From Oscillospiraceae bacterium (GTDB lineage: Bacteria > Bacillota > Clostridia > Oscillospirales > Acutalibacteraceae): a DNA stretch of 58,900 bases. The stretch is taken from assembly GCA_902791235.1 (NCBI GenBank), contig CADAUV010000004.1:5082-63981 (forward strand), read 5' to 3'. Below, in pieces: positions 46,141 to 54,521 of this stretch. How positions within the stretch are numbered: the stretch's first letter is position 1; each line of letters opens with the position of its first letter. A program made the translations under genes and the position numbers. Under the pieces are notes generated by a model. That model did not search any database. It worked only from the letters and a program-made list of their open reading frames with translations, and was not told the origin of the DNA.

Positions 46141-46225
46141 TATTATATACAAAAACATTATATATACTTTTGCATTTTGTATATAATAACATTATGGCGG
46201 GGCGTTGTCAAACATTTGTACAAAT
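46141..46225 (-). promoter_or_regulatory. lexA promoter and palindrome cluster
   Basis: Reading leftward: TTGACA (46206-46211), 17 bp, TATTAT (46183-46188). A perfect 14-bp inverted repeat, TATTATATACAAAA (46141-46154) with its complement (46175-46188), covers the -10 box and the first transcribed bases. A 12-bp palindrome, ATTTGTACAAAT (46214-46225), lies just upstream of the -35. All share TACAAA/TTTGTA half-sites and could be operator sites. Confidence 0.5.
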
Positions 46226-46268
46226 CCTTAGGCGGCAAAGAATTTTTGTACTCGTAGTAAAAAAAGTG

Positions 46269-46297
46269 TTGACAAAACTAATTTTATAAGATATAAT
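46269..46297 (+). promoter_or_regulatory. tRNA operon promoter
   Basis: TTGACA (46269-46274), a 17-bp spacer and TATAAT (46292-46297), ideal sigma-A spacing, 20 bp before tRNA-Met. Confidence 0.85.
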
Positions 46298-46316
46298 TTT
46301 GCTTGCATTTAGATAA

Positions 46317-46393
46317 GGCTTTATAGCTCAGTTGGCTAGAGCATGCGGTTCATACCCGCAGTGTCACTGGTTCGAATCCAGTTAAAGCCACCA
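46317..46393 (+). tRNA. tRNA-Met (CAT), elongator type
   Basis: A 77-nt gene with encoded CCA. The acceptor GGCTTTA pairs with TAAAGCC; the anticodon stem is TGCGG/CCGCA with loop TTCATAC, giving anticodon CAT; the T arm is ACTGG/CCAGT. The 1-72 pair is G-C, unlike initiator tRNA, and the loop matches elongator Met rather than Ile2. Confidence 0.93.
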
Positions 46394-46396
46394 ACT

Positions 46397-46428
46397 AAGC
46401 TGAACAGAATAAGCCTGTTCAGCTTTTT
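46397..46428 (+). terminator. Hairpin between tRNA-Met and tRNA-Glu
   Basis: An 11-bp stem (AAGCTGAACAG / CTGTTCAGCTT) with a 7-nt loop and a T run lies between the two tRNA genes. It may terminate part of the transcripts or mark a processing structure. Confidence 0.6.
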
Positions 46429-46430
46429 AT

Positions 46431-46505
46431 GGCCCGGTGGTCAAGAGGTTAAGACACCGCCCTTTCACGGCGGTAACACGGGTTCAATTCCCGTCCGGGT
46501 CACCA
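46431..46505 (+). tRNA. tRNA-Glu (TTC)
   Basis: A 75-nt gene with encoded CCA. The acceptor GGCCCGG pairs with CCGGGTC (one G-T at position 2-71), the anticodon loop is CTTTCAC on stem CCGCC/GGCGG giving TTC, and the T arm is ACGGG/CCCGT. The last 18 nt, including CCA and three further A residues, recur at 46677-46694. Confidence 0.93.
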
Positions 46506-46507
46506 AA

Positions 46508-46543
46508 TAAAAACAGACACCCTTATGGTGTCTGTTTTTATTT
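46508..46543 (+). terminator. Terminator after tRNA-Glu
   Basis: A 13-bp stem (AAAAACAGACACC / GGTGTCTGTTTTT, loop CTTAT) with a T tract immediately follows the CCA of tRNA-Glu. Confidence 0.9.
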
Positions 46544-46797
46544 GGCGTTTCTGTTTCGGAGGGGTACCGCGCAAAAAGCAGCGAAGCGAAATTTTGCGCG
46601 GAGAGGAGAAACATTCGGAGTGATTATTAACATAATGCAAAGCGTTATGTTTCAATCACGGAGTGTGTTTCGACGACCCGTCCGGGTCACCAAAAAAACA
46701 GTACCTTTGGCTGATGTTTCTTTTTCATTGTATAACAAAAACCAAAGCAGGCATTTCAAAATCGGAGCAATATATTAAAAACACTATGTGAACAATA
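46544..46797. other. Gene-free, hairpin-rich region after tRNA-Glu
   Basis: Contains a perfect 10-bp hairpin (arms 46567-46576 and 46592-46601) with a 15-nt loop, a second hairpin (AACATAATGC ... GCGTTATGTT, about 46630-46652, flanked by GTGATT/AATCAC) and then an 18-nt copy of the tRNA-Glu 3' end (46677-46694). No gene, transposase or inverted terminal repeats were seen. Confidence 0.75.
46677..46694 (+). repeat. Duplicated 3' end of tRNA-Glu
   Basis: An 18-nt exact copy of 46490-46507, including the acceptor 3' strand and CCA. A partial tRNA is the kind of sequence left when an element integrates in a tRNA gene. Confidence 0.8.
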
Positions 46798-47601
46798 TTA
46801 AAATCTAATCTTCCTGAATTTCAAAGGCGACAGCCCTGTTTCTTTTTTGAAAAAGCAGATAAAATTTGCTGTGCTGTTGAAACCGCACTGATAGGCAATT
46901 TCGCTGACGGGCAGGTTTGAATTTATCAACAGCTCCTTTGCTTTATCAAGGCGAACAGATAAAAGATAATCGTAGGGTGAAAGCGCCGTGCTATCCTTAA
47001 AAATCCTTGAAAAATAGGATGGGCTTAAGTTAACCGTCCTTGCGATTTGTGAAACACTTAAACTTTTCTGATAATTCTGCTTTATATATTCCTTTGCAGC
47101 TTCTGTTAACGAGAGTGTTGCTTCGTTTGATGAACTCTGCGTGTCAAGCATACGCATCAGCATTTTGAAAACTGCTTCCGATTGTTGTGCTTCGCTGTCT
47201 GCATTTATAACAGCAAAAATGTTTCGGCTTACAAAGTCGGGGCATTTTATTTTTTTACCCTTTGCGCTGATAATCTCTTCAAAAAGTTCACGGGAATTAC
47301 CGCCGTCAAAATGCAGCCATAAGGTGTGTGCCGATGTGTCAGTGAAATATCTGTGCGGCTTGTAACAGTCAACAAGTAATGCTTCGCCGCTTTGTACCAT
47401 CAAACTCCCGTGCTTGATTTCGCCGTCCAGCACGCAGATAATCAGAAAGCTGTTGTACTGCTCCCGGTTTACTTCGTATTCATCATTACAGTAAAATTCG
47501 CCTGCACACAGCGGATAATAGTAAAGCCGTTTTGCCGTTCCTGACGGCGTGTAAAAATACATATATGAACCGCGCTCAAGTTCGTTTCCTATCAGTTTCA
47601 T
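46798..47601 (-). CDS. AraC-family transcriptional regulator
   Basis: A 267-residue regulator. An N-terminal cupin-type sensing domain (about 20-120, VQSGEALLVDCYKPHRYF) is followed by two helix-turn-helix motifs in the C-terminal 100 residues (SVSQIARTVNLSPSYFSRIFK and the PVSEIAYQCGFNSTANFICFFKKETGLSP motif; key residues Gly-Phe and Phe-Lys-x-x-x-Gly). It lies back to back with the DUF5107 gene over an 83-bp gap, so it is the likely activator of the DUF5107-GH2 genes, probably responding to a sugar. Confidence 0.88.
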   Translation of the reverse strand: MKLIGNELERGSYMYFYTPSGTAKRLYYYPLCAGEFYCNDEYEVNREQYNSFLIICVLDGEIKHGSLMVQSGEALLVDCYKPHRYFTDTSAHTLWLHFDGGNSRELFEEIISAKGKKIKCPDFVSRNIFAVINADSEAQQSEAVFKMLMRMLDTQSSSNEATLSLTEAAKEYIKQNYQKSLSVSQIARTVNLSPSYFSRIFKDSTALSPYDYLLSVRLDKAKELLINSNLPVSEIAYQCGFNSTANFICFFKKETGLSPLKFRKIRF

Positions 47602-47705
47602 GATACCACAGCAGGATTTCTAAATTTTTTGAAAGATTATCAAAACAAATCCGTTGATTAACATTATATAATGGAAATGTAATAATGTCAACGAAGGTGA
47701 TATTT

Positions 47706-50700
47706 ATGAACACAAAATCTAAAGTTTGGGAAGAAACAGTGGTTATTCCTACTTATGAGGCGGCAGAGCCTGACAGAAATCCGCTGTTTCTTGAAAAGCG
47801 TGTGTATCAGGGCAGCAGCGGCAAGGTTTATCCGCACCCTGTTATTGACAGAATCAGCGATAAAAAGATTGACAAAGAATACAAAGCGGTATTCCTTGAA
47901 AATGATTATCTTAAAATTATTATTTTGCCCGAGCTCGGCGGCAGAGTGCAGAGGGCGTTTGATAAAACAAGAAACTATGACTTTGTATATTACAATCATG
48001 TAATAAAGCCTGCGCTTGTAGGATTGACAGGACCTTGGATTAGCGGCGGCATTGAATTTAACTGGCCGCAACACCATCGCCCGAGCACCTTTGACAAAGT
48101 GAACTATACCTACCGTGAAAATGAGGATGGCAGCGCAACGGTTGTTGTGAGTGAATACGAGAATATGTTTCACACCAAGGGCGAAACGGAGTTTACGCTC
48201 TATCCTGACAAGGCGTATTTAGAGCTGAAAAATCATCTCTTTAACCGCACACCTGTTAAGCAGACCTTTCTTTGGTGGGCGAATCCTGCCGTGGCGGTTA
48301 ACAGCAATTACCGCAGTATCTTTCCGCCCGATGTTACGGCGGTTATGGACCACGGCAAGCGGGATGTTTCCACTTTCCCGATTGCAACGGGAACTTACTA
48401 CAAGGTGGATTATTCAAGGGGCGTTGATATTTCGCGTTACGACAATCTGCCTGTACCTACCTCTTATATGGCGGCTAAAAGCGATTTCGATTTTGTCGGC
48501 GGTTATGATGACGGCGTGAAAGCAGGACTGCTCCATATTGCCGACCATCATATTTCGCCGGGTAAAAAGCAGTGGACCTGGGGCAGCGGTGATTTCGGCA
48601 AGGCATGGGACAGAAATCTGACTGATGAGGACGGTCCGTATTTTGAACTGATGACAGGCTGCTTTACGGACAATCAGCCGGATTTCAGTTATATTGCGCC
48701 TTTTGAGGCAAGAGATTTTACGCAGTATTTTATGCCGTATCACGACTTGGGGCAGGTGCATAATGCGAACAAGGATTTGTCGCTTCATCTTGATGTAAGC
48801 GATATGATAACCGTTACGCTTTACTGCTCCGGTACGCTCGGCAAATGCGATGTTAATATCAATAAGTTTTATAAAAAATCCTTTGACTTTCAGTGCGCAA
48901 ACACATATGAATTATCTATCCCGAATAACAACCTGAAATTTGAGGATATAAAAATCACCGTTACAAAGGACGGCAGAGAGATTTTAACCTTTGACGGCAA
49001 TGTGAAAAAGCACGATATACCCGAGCCTGCCAAGGCGGCGCCGCTGCCGCAGGACTGCAAAACGAACGAGGATTTATACCTTTACGGCACGCATATTGAG
49101 CAGTACCGCCACGCAACCCGCAGAGCCGGGGATTACTACCTTGAGGGCTTGCGCCGCGATAAAACAGATATGCGGCTGAATAACGCCTACGGTATGCTCC
49201 TGTTCAAAAAAGGATATATCAGAGAAAGCGGGCAGTATTTCAGAAATGCCGTTGAAAAGCAAACGCGCTCGAATCCGAACCCGAACAGCGGAGAGTATTA
49301 TTATAATTCGGGCTTGTCGCTGTTTTATCAGGATAGGTTAAACGAAGCCTTTGACGCGTTTTATAAAGCCGTGTTGAACAGCGACACGCAGGCAAATGCA
49401 TATTACTTTATGGCACTTATTAAGTCAAGGCAGAAGGATAAGAGGCAGGCGCTTGAATTTGTCAACAAGGCACTGGTTTATAATGCGCACAATTTCAGCG
49501 CGCTCAATCTGAAAGCATTGCTGACCGGCGAAAAGAGCGAGGCAGTAAAGTATGACAGCCTGAACATTCTTGCGCTTTTCATTAACGGCGAGGATATTAA
49601 AAAGCACATCATCAACCCGAATATGCTGATTGATTTATCGCTGGAGCTGTCCGTTGCAGGCTTTTATGAAAAAGCGGTTGACCTGCTCATCCTTGCAAAA
49701 GACAATTTCCCAATGCTTGATTATTACAAAGCATATTATACGAAGGACAACGCATATTTAGAAAAGGCGTTTTCTGATAATCCGTACTGCTGCTTCCCCA
49801 ACAGGCTTGAGGATATTGCAGTGTTTGAATATGCGATTAAAAATAATCCGCAGGATTTCAAAGCTCCGTACTACCTCGGCTGCCTGTACTTTGACAAGGA
49901 ACGCCATGAGGACGCGATAAAGTGCTTTGAGATGTCCATAGCCCGAGGCGCAGATTTTGCAACGCCGTATCGCAATCTTGCACTGCTTGAATACAATGTA
50001 AAACACAATAACAAGACAGCACTTTCCTTAATGGAAAAAGCATTTTCACTTGATGAGAACGACGCAAGAATACTCTACGAGCTTGATTTACTGAAAAAGA
50101 GAATCGGCGTAAATCCGAGTGAAAGGCTTGCTTTTTTGCAAGAGCATTTTGATATTGTGAAGTTGCGTGATGATTTAACTCTTGAATACATCACACTGCT
50201 TAATCTGACAGGCGAATACAAAAAAGCGCTTGATATGATAATGAGCCGCAGATTTCATCCGTGGGAGGGCGGCGAAGGCAAAGTGCCTGAGCAGTATATT
50301 TTCAGTAATATTGTCCTCGGCACACCCGAAAGCACTTTCACCTACCCCGAAAATCTCGGCGAGGGCAAGCTCTACGGCGCGCAGGAAAACAGGCAGAATT
50401 ACTATATGGGGCTGAAAACCGCAGACATCATCTATTTTGAAAAGGCGTCAACGGGTCTTTCAGAGCCTGCCTCGGCGATGTACTACAACGACCAACCGCC
50501 CGAAACGATATTCTATCAGGGTATGGCACTGCTGAAGCTTGGCAGAGTTGACGAGGCAAATATGCGGTTTAACAAGTTGGTTGAATATGCAGACAGGCAT
50601 ATCGATGATGAAATCCGAATTGATTACTTTGCCGTTTCACTTCCCGATTTGCTTGTGTTTGACGAGAATTTGAATATTAAAAATCAACTTCACTGCCTGT

Positions 50701-50825
50701 TTATGAAGGCGCTTGGCTTATACGGCAAGGGCGAAAAAGAACAGAGCAAAAAGCTATTTGAAAAGGCACTCGGAATAAACCCAAACACCTTCCAAATCGC
50801 AACACATTACAATTTATTATTCTAA
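47706..50825 (+). CDS. DUF5107 domain protein with TPR repeats
   Basis: A 1039-residue protein. Residues about 25-350 resemble the DUF5107 / galactose-mutarotase-like beta-sandwich (ILPELGGRVQRAFDKTRNYDFVYYN, GPWISGGIEFNWPQHHRPST, FLWWANPAV). The region after 470 is helical TPR-type repeats (for example SGEYYYNSGLSLFYQDRLNEAFDAFYKAV and APYYLGCLYFDKERHEDAIKCFEMSIARG, given as key Tyr-Tyr-x-Gly-Leu and Ala-Ile-Lys-Cys-Phe). Such proteins accompany glycoside hydrolases in many Firmicutes; no signal peptide is seen, so it should be cytoplasmic. Start 47706 has GAAGGTGA upstream; the ATG at 47685 is less likely. Precise activity unknown. Confidence 0.8.
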   Translation: MNTKSKVWEETVVIPTYEAAEPDRNPLFLEKRVYQGSSGKVYPHPVIDRISDKKIDKEYKAVFLENDYLKIIILPELGGRVQRAFDKTRNYDFVYYNHVIKPALVGLTGPWISGGIEFNWPQHHRPSTFDKVNYTYRENEDGSATVVVSEYENMFHTKGETEFTLYPDKAYLELKNHLFNRTPVKQTFLWWANPAVAVNSNYRSIFPPDVTAVMDHGKRDVSTFPIATGTYYKVDYSRGVDISRYDNLPVPTSYMAAKSDFDFVGGYDDGVKAGLLHIADHHISPGKKQWTWGSGDFGKAWDRNLTDEDGPYFELMTGCFTDNQPDFSYIAPFEARDFTQYFMPYHDLGQVHNANKDLSLHLDVSDMITVTLYCSGTLGKCDVNINKFYKKSFDFQCANTYELSIPNNNLKFEDIKITVTKDGREILTFDGNVKKHDIPEPAKAAPLPQDCKTNEDLYLYGTHIEQYRHATRRAGDYYLEGLRRDKTDMRLNNAYGMLLFKKGYIRESGQYFRNAVEKQTRSNPNPNSGEYYYNSGLSLFYQDRLNEAFDAFYKAVLNSDTQANAYYFMALIKSRQKDKRQALEFVNKALVYNAHNFSALNLKALLTGEKSEAVKYDSLNILALFINGEDIKKHIINPNMLIDLSLELSVAGFYEKAVDLLILAKDNFPMLDYYKAYYTKDNAYLEKAFSDNPYCCFPNRLEDIAVFEYAIKNNPQDFKAPYYLGCLYFDKERHEDAIKCFEMSIARGADFATPYRNLALLEYNVKHNNKTALSLMEKAFSLDENDARILYELDLLKKRIGVNPSERLAFLQEHFDIVKLRDDLTLEYITLLNLTGEYKKALDMIMSRRFHPWEGGEGKVPEQYIFSNIVLGTPESTFTYPENLGEGKLYGAQENRQNYYMGLKTADIIYFEKASTGLSEPASAMYYNDQPPETIFYQGMALLKLGRVDEANMRFNKLVEYADRHIDDEIRIDYFAVSLPDLLVFDENLNIKNQLHCLFMKALGLYGKGEKEQSKKLFEKALGINPNTFQIATHYNLLF

Positions 50826-50830
50826 CCGAT

Positions 50831-50884
50831 TAAGCCTTCCCCCTCGGGGGAAGGTGGCAGCCGCAAGGCTGACGGATGAGGGGA
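50831..50884 (+). repeat. REP-like element with two hairpins
   Basis: The stem CCTTCCCCC / GGGGGAAGG (50835-50854) is followed by a second hairpin CAGCC-GCAA-GGCTG (50858-50871), then GACGGATGAGGGG. The pattern matches, from memory, a very common intergenic repeat of gut Firmicutes. It sits between the DUF5107 and GH2 genes. Only one copy was found in the window. Confidence 0.75.
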
Positions 50885-50897
50885 AAAGGAGAACAAA

Positions 50898-52469
50898 ATG
50901 AGATTTGATATGACGCTGAACCGCTGGGATTTCACACTCGGCGATTATAAAACAAAAGTTACCCTTCCGCACACATGGAATGTGGACGACGAGGTAATGA
51001 AGCACAGAGGCAGTGCCACCTACGAAACTGCTGTGTTTATCGGCTCTGAATTTGAGGGCAAAAAGTGCTTTTTGCAGTTTAACGCCGTTTACCATACTGC
51101 AAAGATTTATATGAACGGTGCTTTTGTCGGCGAGCATTCTCGTTCGGGCTTTACGCCATTCAGGATTGATATTACAAACGCAGTAAAATTCGGTGAGAAT
51201 AACAGCATTAAAGTTGAGGTCGATAATACACACACGGATAATATGCTCCCTCACGGCGATGACTTTGACTGGTCAGATGACGGCGGTATTATCCGCCGCG
51301 TTACCCTGCAAATCCGTGAACCTGACGGCATAGAATATGTGCATATTACCGAACAGATTGACAGTATACAAAACGGCTTTGCAAGCGGCATGCTGAATAT
51401 TAAAACTAATATCGACAAACCCTGCACCGTTAAGTTATATGATTATTCAGACGGTAAGCTTGTTCTTCAAGGCGACGCCCTTAATATACCCTTTGAAAAC
51501 CTTAAACTCTGGTCGTGCTGCTCTCCGAATTTATATACCGTAACGCTTGAAACCGATAACGATGTCTATGAAACAAGAATCGGTATACGCAAATTTGAAA
51601 CCAAGGGCGAGAAGGTTTACCTCAACGGCGAAGAAATTTATCTTAAAGGCTGCGAGTGGATGCCCGGTTCACATCCCGATTTCGGTATGGCAGAGCCGCT
51701 TGACCATAGCATAAAATGCTTAAAACAACTCAAAACAGCAGGCTGTGTGTTCACACGCTTTCACTGGCAGCAGGATGATGCACTCTTTGACTGGTGCGAT
51801 GAAAACGGACTGCTTGTGCAGGAGGAAATTCCGTACTGGGGTTATCCGAAGCAGGCAACTCCGCTTCAGCTCAATATAGCAAAGCAGCAGGCAGACGAAA
51901 TGATGTATTTTCATTTTAACCATCCGTCGATTGTCTGCTGGGGCGTCGGCAACGAACTCGGCGCAGAAACTGAGCCCACTATTCAGTATGTCAAGGATAT
52001 GGTGCAGTATTTTAAGACATACGATAAGCGCCGCCTTGTGAACTATGTTTCCAACACCCTTAGCAGAGTGGAAAATGCTGAAAAGGACGATGCAACACTT
52101 TACGGCGATATCGCTATGTGGAACGATTATCTCGGACTTTGGGAGCCGAGCGACGATATAAAAAATCATATGCTTCGCACCTGCAAGAAGGCGGAGGGAA
52201 TGCCGCTACTTGTATCGGAGTTCGGACTTTGTGAGCCGCATTTCAAGGGCGGCGATACGGAGCGCGCACGCATTTTGGAAGAGCGCCTTGCGATGTATGC
52301 CGAAAGCCCGAACATCTGCGGCTATATGTGGTTTTCGCTAAATGACTACCGCACGCATTGCGGCGAGGAAGGAGCGGATAAACTCCGCCGCCGCGTTCAC
52401 GGCTCAACGGATTTATACGGCAATGAAAAACCGTCCTACCGCTTGCTTTGCAAGTTGCAGAAGGGATGA
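50898..52469 (+). CDS. Glycoside hydrolase family 2 enzyme
   Basis: A 523-residue GH2 enzyme with sugar-binding (about 10-135), immunoglobulin-like (140-225) and TIM-barrel (230-523) domains. Retaining catalysis is supported by the acid/base Glu353 in CWGVGNELG and the nucleophile Glu441 in VSEFG. The length is close to beta-glucuronidase (about 600) rather than beta-galactosidase (about 1000); the substrate could be a galactoside, glucuronide or mannoside. It has no signal peptide, so it acts on imported sugars. It follows the DUF5107 gene after 72 bp; AAAAGGAGAAC precedes the ATG. Confidence 0.9.
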   Translation: MRFDMTLNRWDFTLGDYKTKVTLPHTWNVDDEVMKHRGSATYETAVFIGSEFEGKKCFLQFNAVYHTAKIYMNGAFVGEHSRSGFTPFRIDITNAVKFGENNSIKVEVDNTHTDNMLPHGDDFDWSDDGGIIRRVTLQIREPDGIEYVHITEQIDSIQNGFASGMLNIKTNIDKPCTVKLYDYSDGKLVLQGDALNIPFENLKLWSCCSPNLYTVTLETDNDVYETRIGIRKFETKGEKVYLNGEEIYLKGCEWMPGSHPDFGMAEPLDHSIKCLKQLKTAGCVFTRFHWQQDDALFDWCDENGLLVQEEIPYWGYPKQATPLQLNIAKQQADEMMYFHFNHPSIVCWGVGNELGAETEPTIQYVKDMVQYFKTYDKRRLVNYVSNTLSRVENAEKDDATLYGDIAMWNDYLGLWEPSDDIKNHMLRTCKKAEGMPLLVSEFGLCEPHFKGGDTERARILEERLAMYAESPNICGYMWFSLNDYRTHCGEEGADKLRRRVHGSTDLYGNEKPSYRLLCKLQKG

Positions 52470-52617
52470 TATACATTTAAAGGAATATACCATCGATGAT
52501 GGCACATTGTGTACTTTATCATGCGCTTTTGTTGACTGTTAGGTAAAACGATGATAAAATGTTTAATATATTGTTTTATTTAATATTATCGTGTGATATT
52601 GTGCAGGAGGGGATATT
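52470..52617. other. Gap with promoter for the LTA-synthase-like gene
   Basis: A 148-bp gap. A TTGACT box (52532-52537), a 17-bp spacer and TAAAAT (52555-52560) form a probable promoter. The small palindrome CCATCGATGATGG lies near 52491. No other gene is visible. Confidence 0.6.
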
Positions 52618-54459
52618 TTGGCAGTCCTTTTAGTAACGGTTATAGCTATATTGACAGGTGTGGCGGACTACCGCTTTTTCGGCAAGGAAAAAACGGTGAA
52701 AGCATTTGCAGGCTGTATGGCAAGGCATATTCTTCTTGTAAATCAGATTTCTTTTGCTGTTTTGAAGTATGCTTTTAAATATGAGCATTTTTTAACTACG
52801 GAAGATTACAGCCTGAAAAGTTATTTCTTGCTTGCGGCAATAGCTGTTATTGTCGGCGTTTTGCTTGCGGTTTTACACAGGTTTTTCAGAGAACATAACG
52901 GCTATAAGCCCGAGAACAGAAAAAACTTTATTGCTGCAAAAACAGTCAAAATCCTTTCTTTTATTATTGTAATCGCAGGGTGTATTATATTTTACGCAAC
53001 AAAGTTTATTATGCACGAGTGGAGCTCGGTTTCGCTTGACCAGTTGATTGTCAACATGATGTCGCCGACCACGGGCACGGAAATGAGTATATATGTTTAC
53101 GCCTTTGAGGTTCCGATATTCAGCGCGAGCATGGTTATCAGCTTTTTCGGATTTTTGGTTTTACCGTTTTACGATTTTTCTTTTCGCAAAGGAAATCCGA
53201 ATGAAGGCATACGCAAGTGGCTCAAAATACTGTTTTCCGACAAGGTTAAGCGGTGTATAGCGCTGTTACTCTCGTTGAGTATGCTTTATATCGGCGTTTT
53301 ATATGTTGATGCGTCTTTTGATTTTGATGAAATGCATAGTCTTCTTTTTGAGGAGTCGGACTTTCTTGAAAAGAATTATGTTGACCCGAAAGATGCAAAT
53401 ATAGAATTCCCGAGCCAAAAAAGAAATCTTATATACATATATCTTGAATCAATTGAGAACACCTATCTTGATAAAGAGCTTGGCGGATATATGGACGAAA
53501 ATCTGATGCCGGAATTAACAGAGCTTAGTTATGAAGGAATAATGTTTTCAAATTCCGAGCTTAAATTCGGCGGACCGCTTGAAGCTACGGGCACAACATG
53601 GTCGCTTGCGTCAATGGTAAATCAGAATCTCGGTATTCCGATGAAGCCCGTTAAAAGCAGCGCTTCGTATGCAACGGAAAATTATTTCATTGTCGGTGCC
53701 ACGGGCCTTGGCGATATTCTTGAAGAGCAGGGATATAATCAGACTGTTATGGTTGGCTCCAATGCGGCTTTCGGCGGTCTGAATTATCTGTATCAGACCC
53801 ACGGGGACTATTTGATTTTTGATTATGTGTACGCGAAGGAGCACGGTTATATTCCGCAGGATTATAAGGTGTGGTGGGGATTTGAGGATTCAAAGCTCTA
53901 TGCCTTTGCAAAAGAGGAAATCACAAGGCTTTATAATGAAGGAAAGCCGTTTAATTTCACAATGGAAAACGCCAATACGCATATGCCTGACGGATATCTT
54001 CCTCCGGATGCGCCCCGGCCTTATGAGAGCCCTTATGCAAACGCCATTAATTACAGTCAGAAAGAGGTTGCGGAATTTGTAAAATGGATTCAGCAGCAGC
54101 CGTTTTATGAAAACACAACAGTTATACTAATCGGCGACCATCACAGTATGGACAAAAAATTCTTTGAAAACATTAATCCCGATTATTTAAGAACTCAGTA
54201 TTATTTAATTTTGAATCCCTCAAAGGAAACTATGAATATTTCTGACGGCAGGTATGTAAACCGTCAGTATGCAAATTTCGATTTATTCCCGACCACGCTT
54301 GCCGCAATGGGTTGCAAAATAGAAGGCGACAGGCTCGGGGTAGGTACAAATCTTTTCTCCGATAAAGATACTTTAATAGAGGAATACGGAATTGATTATA
54401 TTAACAGCGAGTTTATGAAAAAGAGCGCTTTCTATTCGGAAACTCTTTGTGAAGAATGA
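52618..54459 (+). CDS. LTA-synthase/sulfatase family phosphoglycerol transferase
   Basis: A 613-residue membrane enzyme starting at TTG 52618 after a strong AGGAGGGGA. About five membrane helices occupy residues 1-235. The extracellular sulfatase-like domain (about 260-585) has LIYIYLESIENTYLDKELGG, then the LEATGTTWSLASM segment around Thr326-Thr327 where the catalytic Thr is expected, and the metal-site IGDHHSM (Asp507, His508) plus QYANFDLFPTTLAAMG. The sequence is closer to OpgB/MdoB-type phosphoglycerol transferases than to classical LtaS. It would modify a lipid or glycan with glycerol phosphate. Confidence 0.88.
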   Translation: MAVLLVTVIAILTGVADYRFFGKEKTVKAFAGCMARHILLVNQISFAVLKYAFKYEHFLTTEDYSLKSYFLLAAIAVIVGVLLAVLHRFFREHNGYKPENRKNFIAAKTVKILSFIIVIAGCIIFYATKFIMHEWSSVSLDQLIVNMMSPTTGTEMSIYVYAFEVPIFSASMVISFFGFLVLPFYDFSFRKGNPNEGIRKWLKILFSDKVKRCIALLLSLSMLYIGVLYVDASFDFDEMHSLLFEESDFLEKNYVDPKDANIEFPSQKRNLIYIYLESIENTYLDKELGGYMDENLMPELTELSYEGIMFSNSELKFGGPLEATGTTWSLASMVNQNLGIPMKPVKSSASYATENYFIVGATGLGDILEEQGYNQTVMVGSNAAFGGLNYLYQTHGDYLIFDYVYAKEHGYIPQDYKVWWGFEDSKLYAFAKEEITRLYNEGKPFNFTMENANTHMPDGYLPPDAPRPYESPYANAINYSQKEVAEFVKWIQQQPFYENTTVILIGDHHSMDKKFFENINPDYLRTQYYLILNPSKETMNISDGRYVNRQYANFDLFPTTLAAMGCKIEGDRLGVGTNLFSDKDTLIEEYGIDYINSEFMKKSAFYSETLCEE

Positions 54460-54464
54460 TAGTA

Positions 54465-54515
54465 AAAGACTTGCTCTGACGCACCCTTTCTGTACGGGAG
54501 CGCGGAGCAAGTCTT
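54465..54515 (+). terminator. Terminator after the LTA-synthase-like gene
   Basis: The arms AAAGACTTGCTC and GAGCAAGTCTTT form a 12-bp stem around a GC-rich 27-nt loop. It is followed by TGTTG, a weak T tract. Confidence 0.7.
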
Positions 54516-54521
54516 TGTTGC

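Noticed and set aside
46126-46316. Classical SOS box at lexA
   Set aside because: No GAAC-N4-GTTC-type sequence was seen; only the alternative palindromes described above.
46506-46676. Insertion sequence between the tRNA-Glu copies
   Set aside because: There are no terminal inverted repeats, transposase or target-site signals; the segment is far too short and holds only hairpins.
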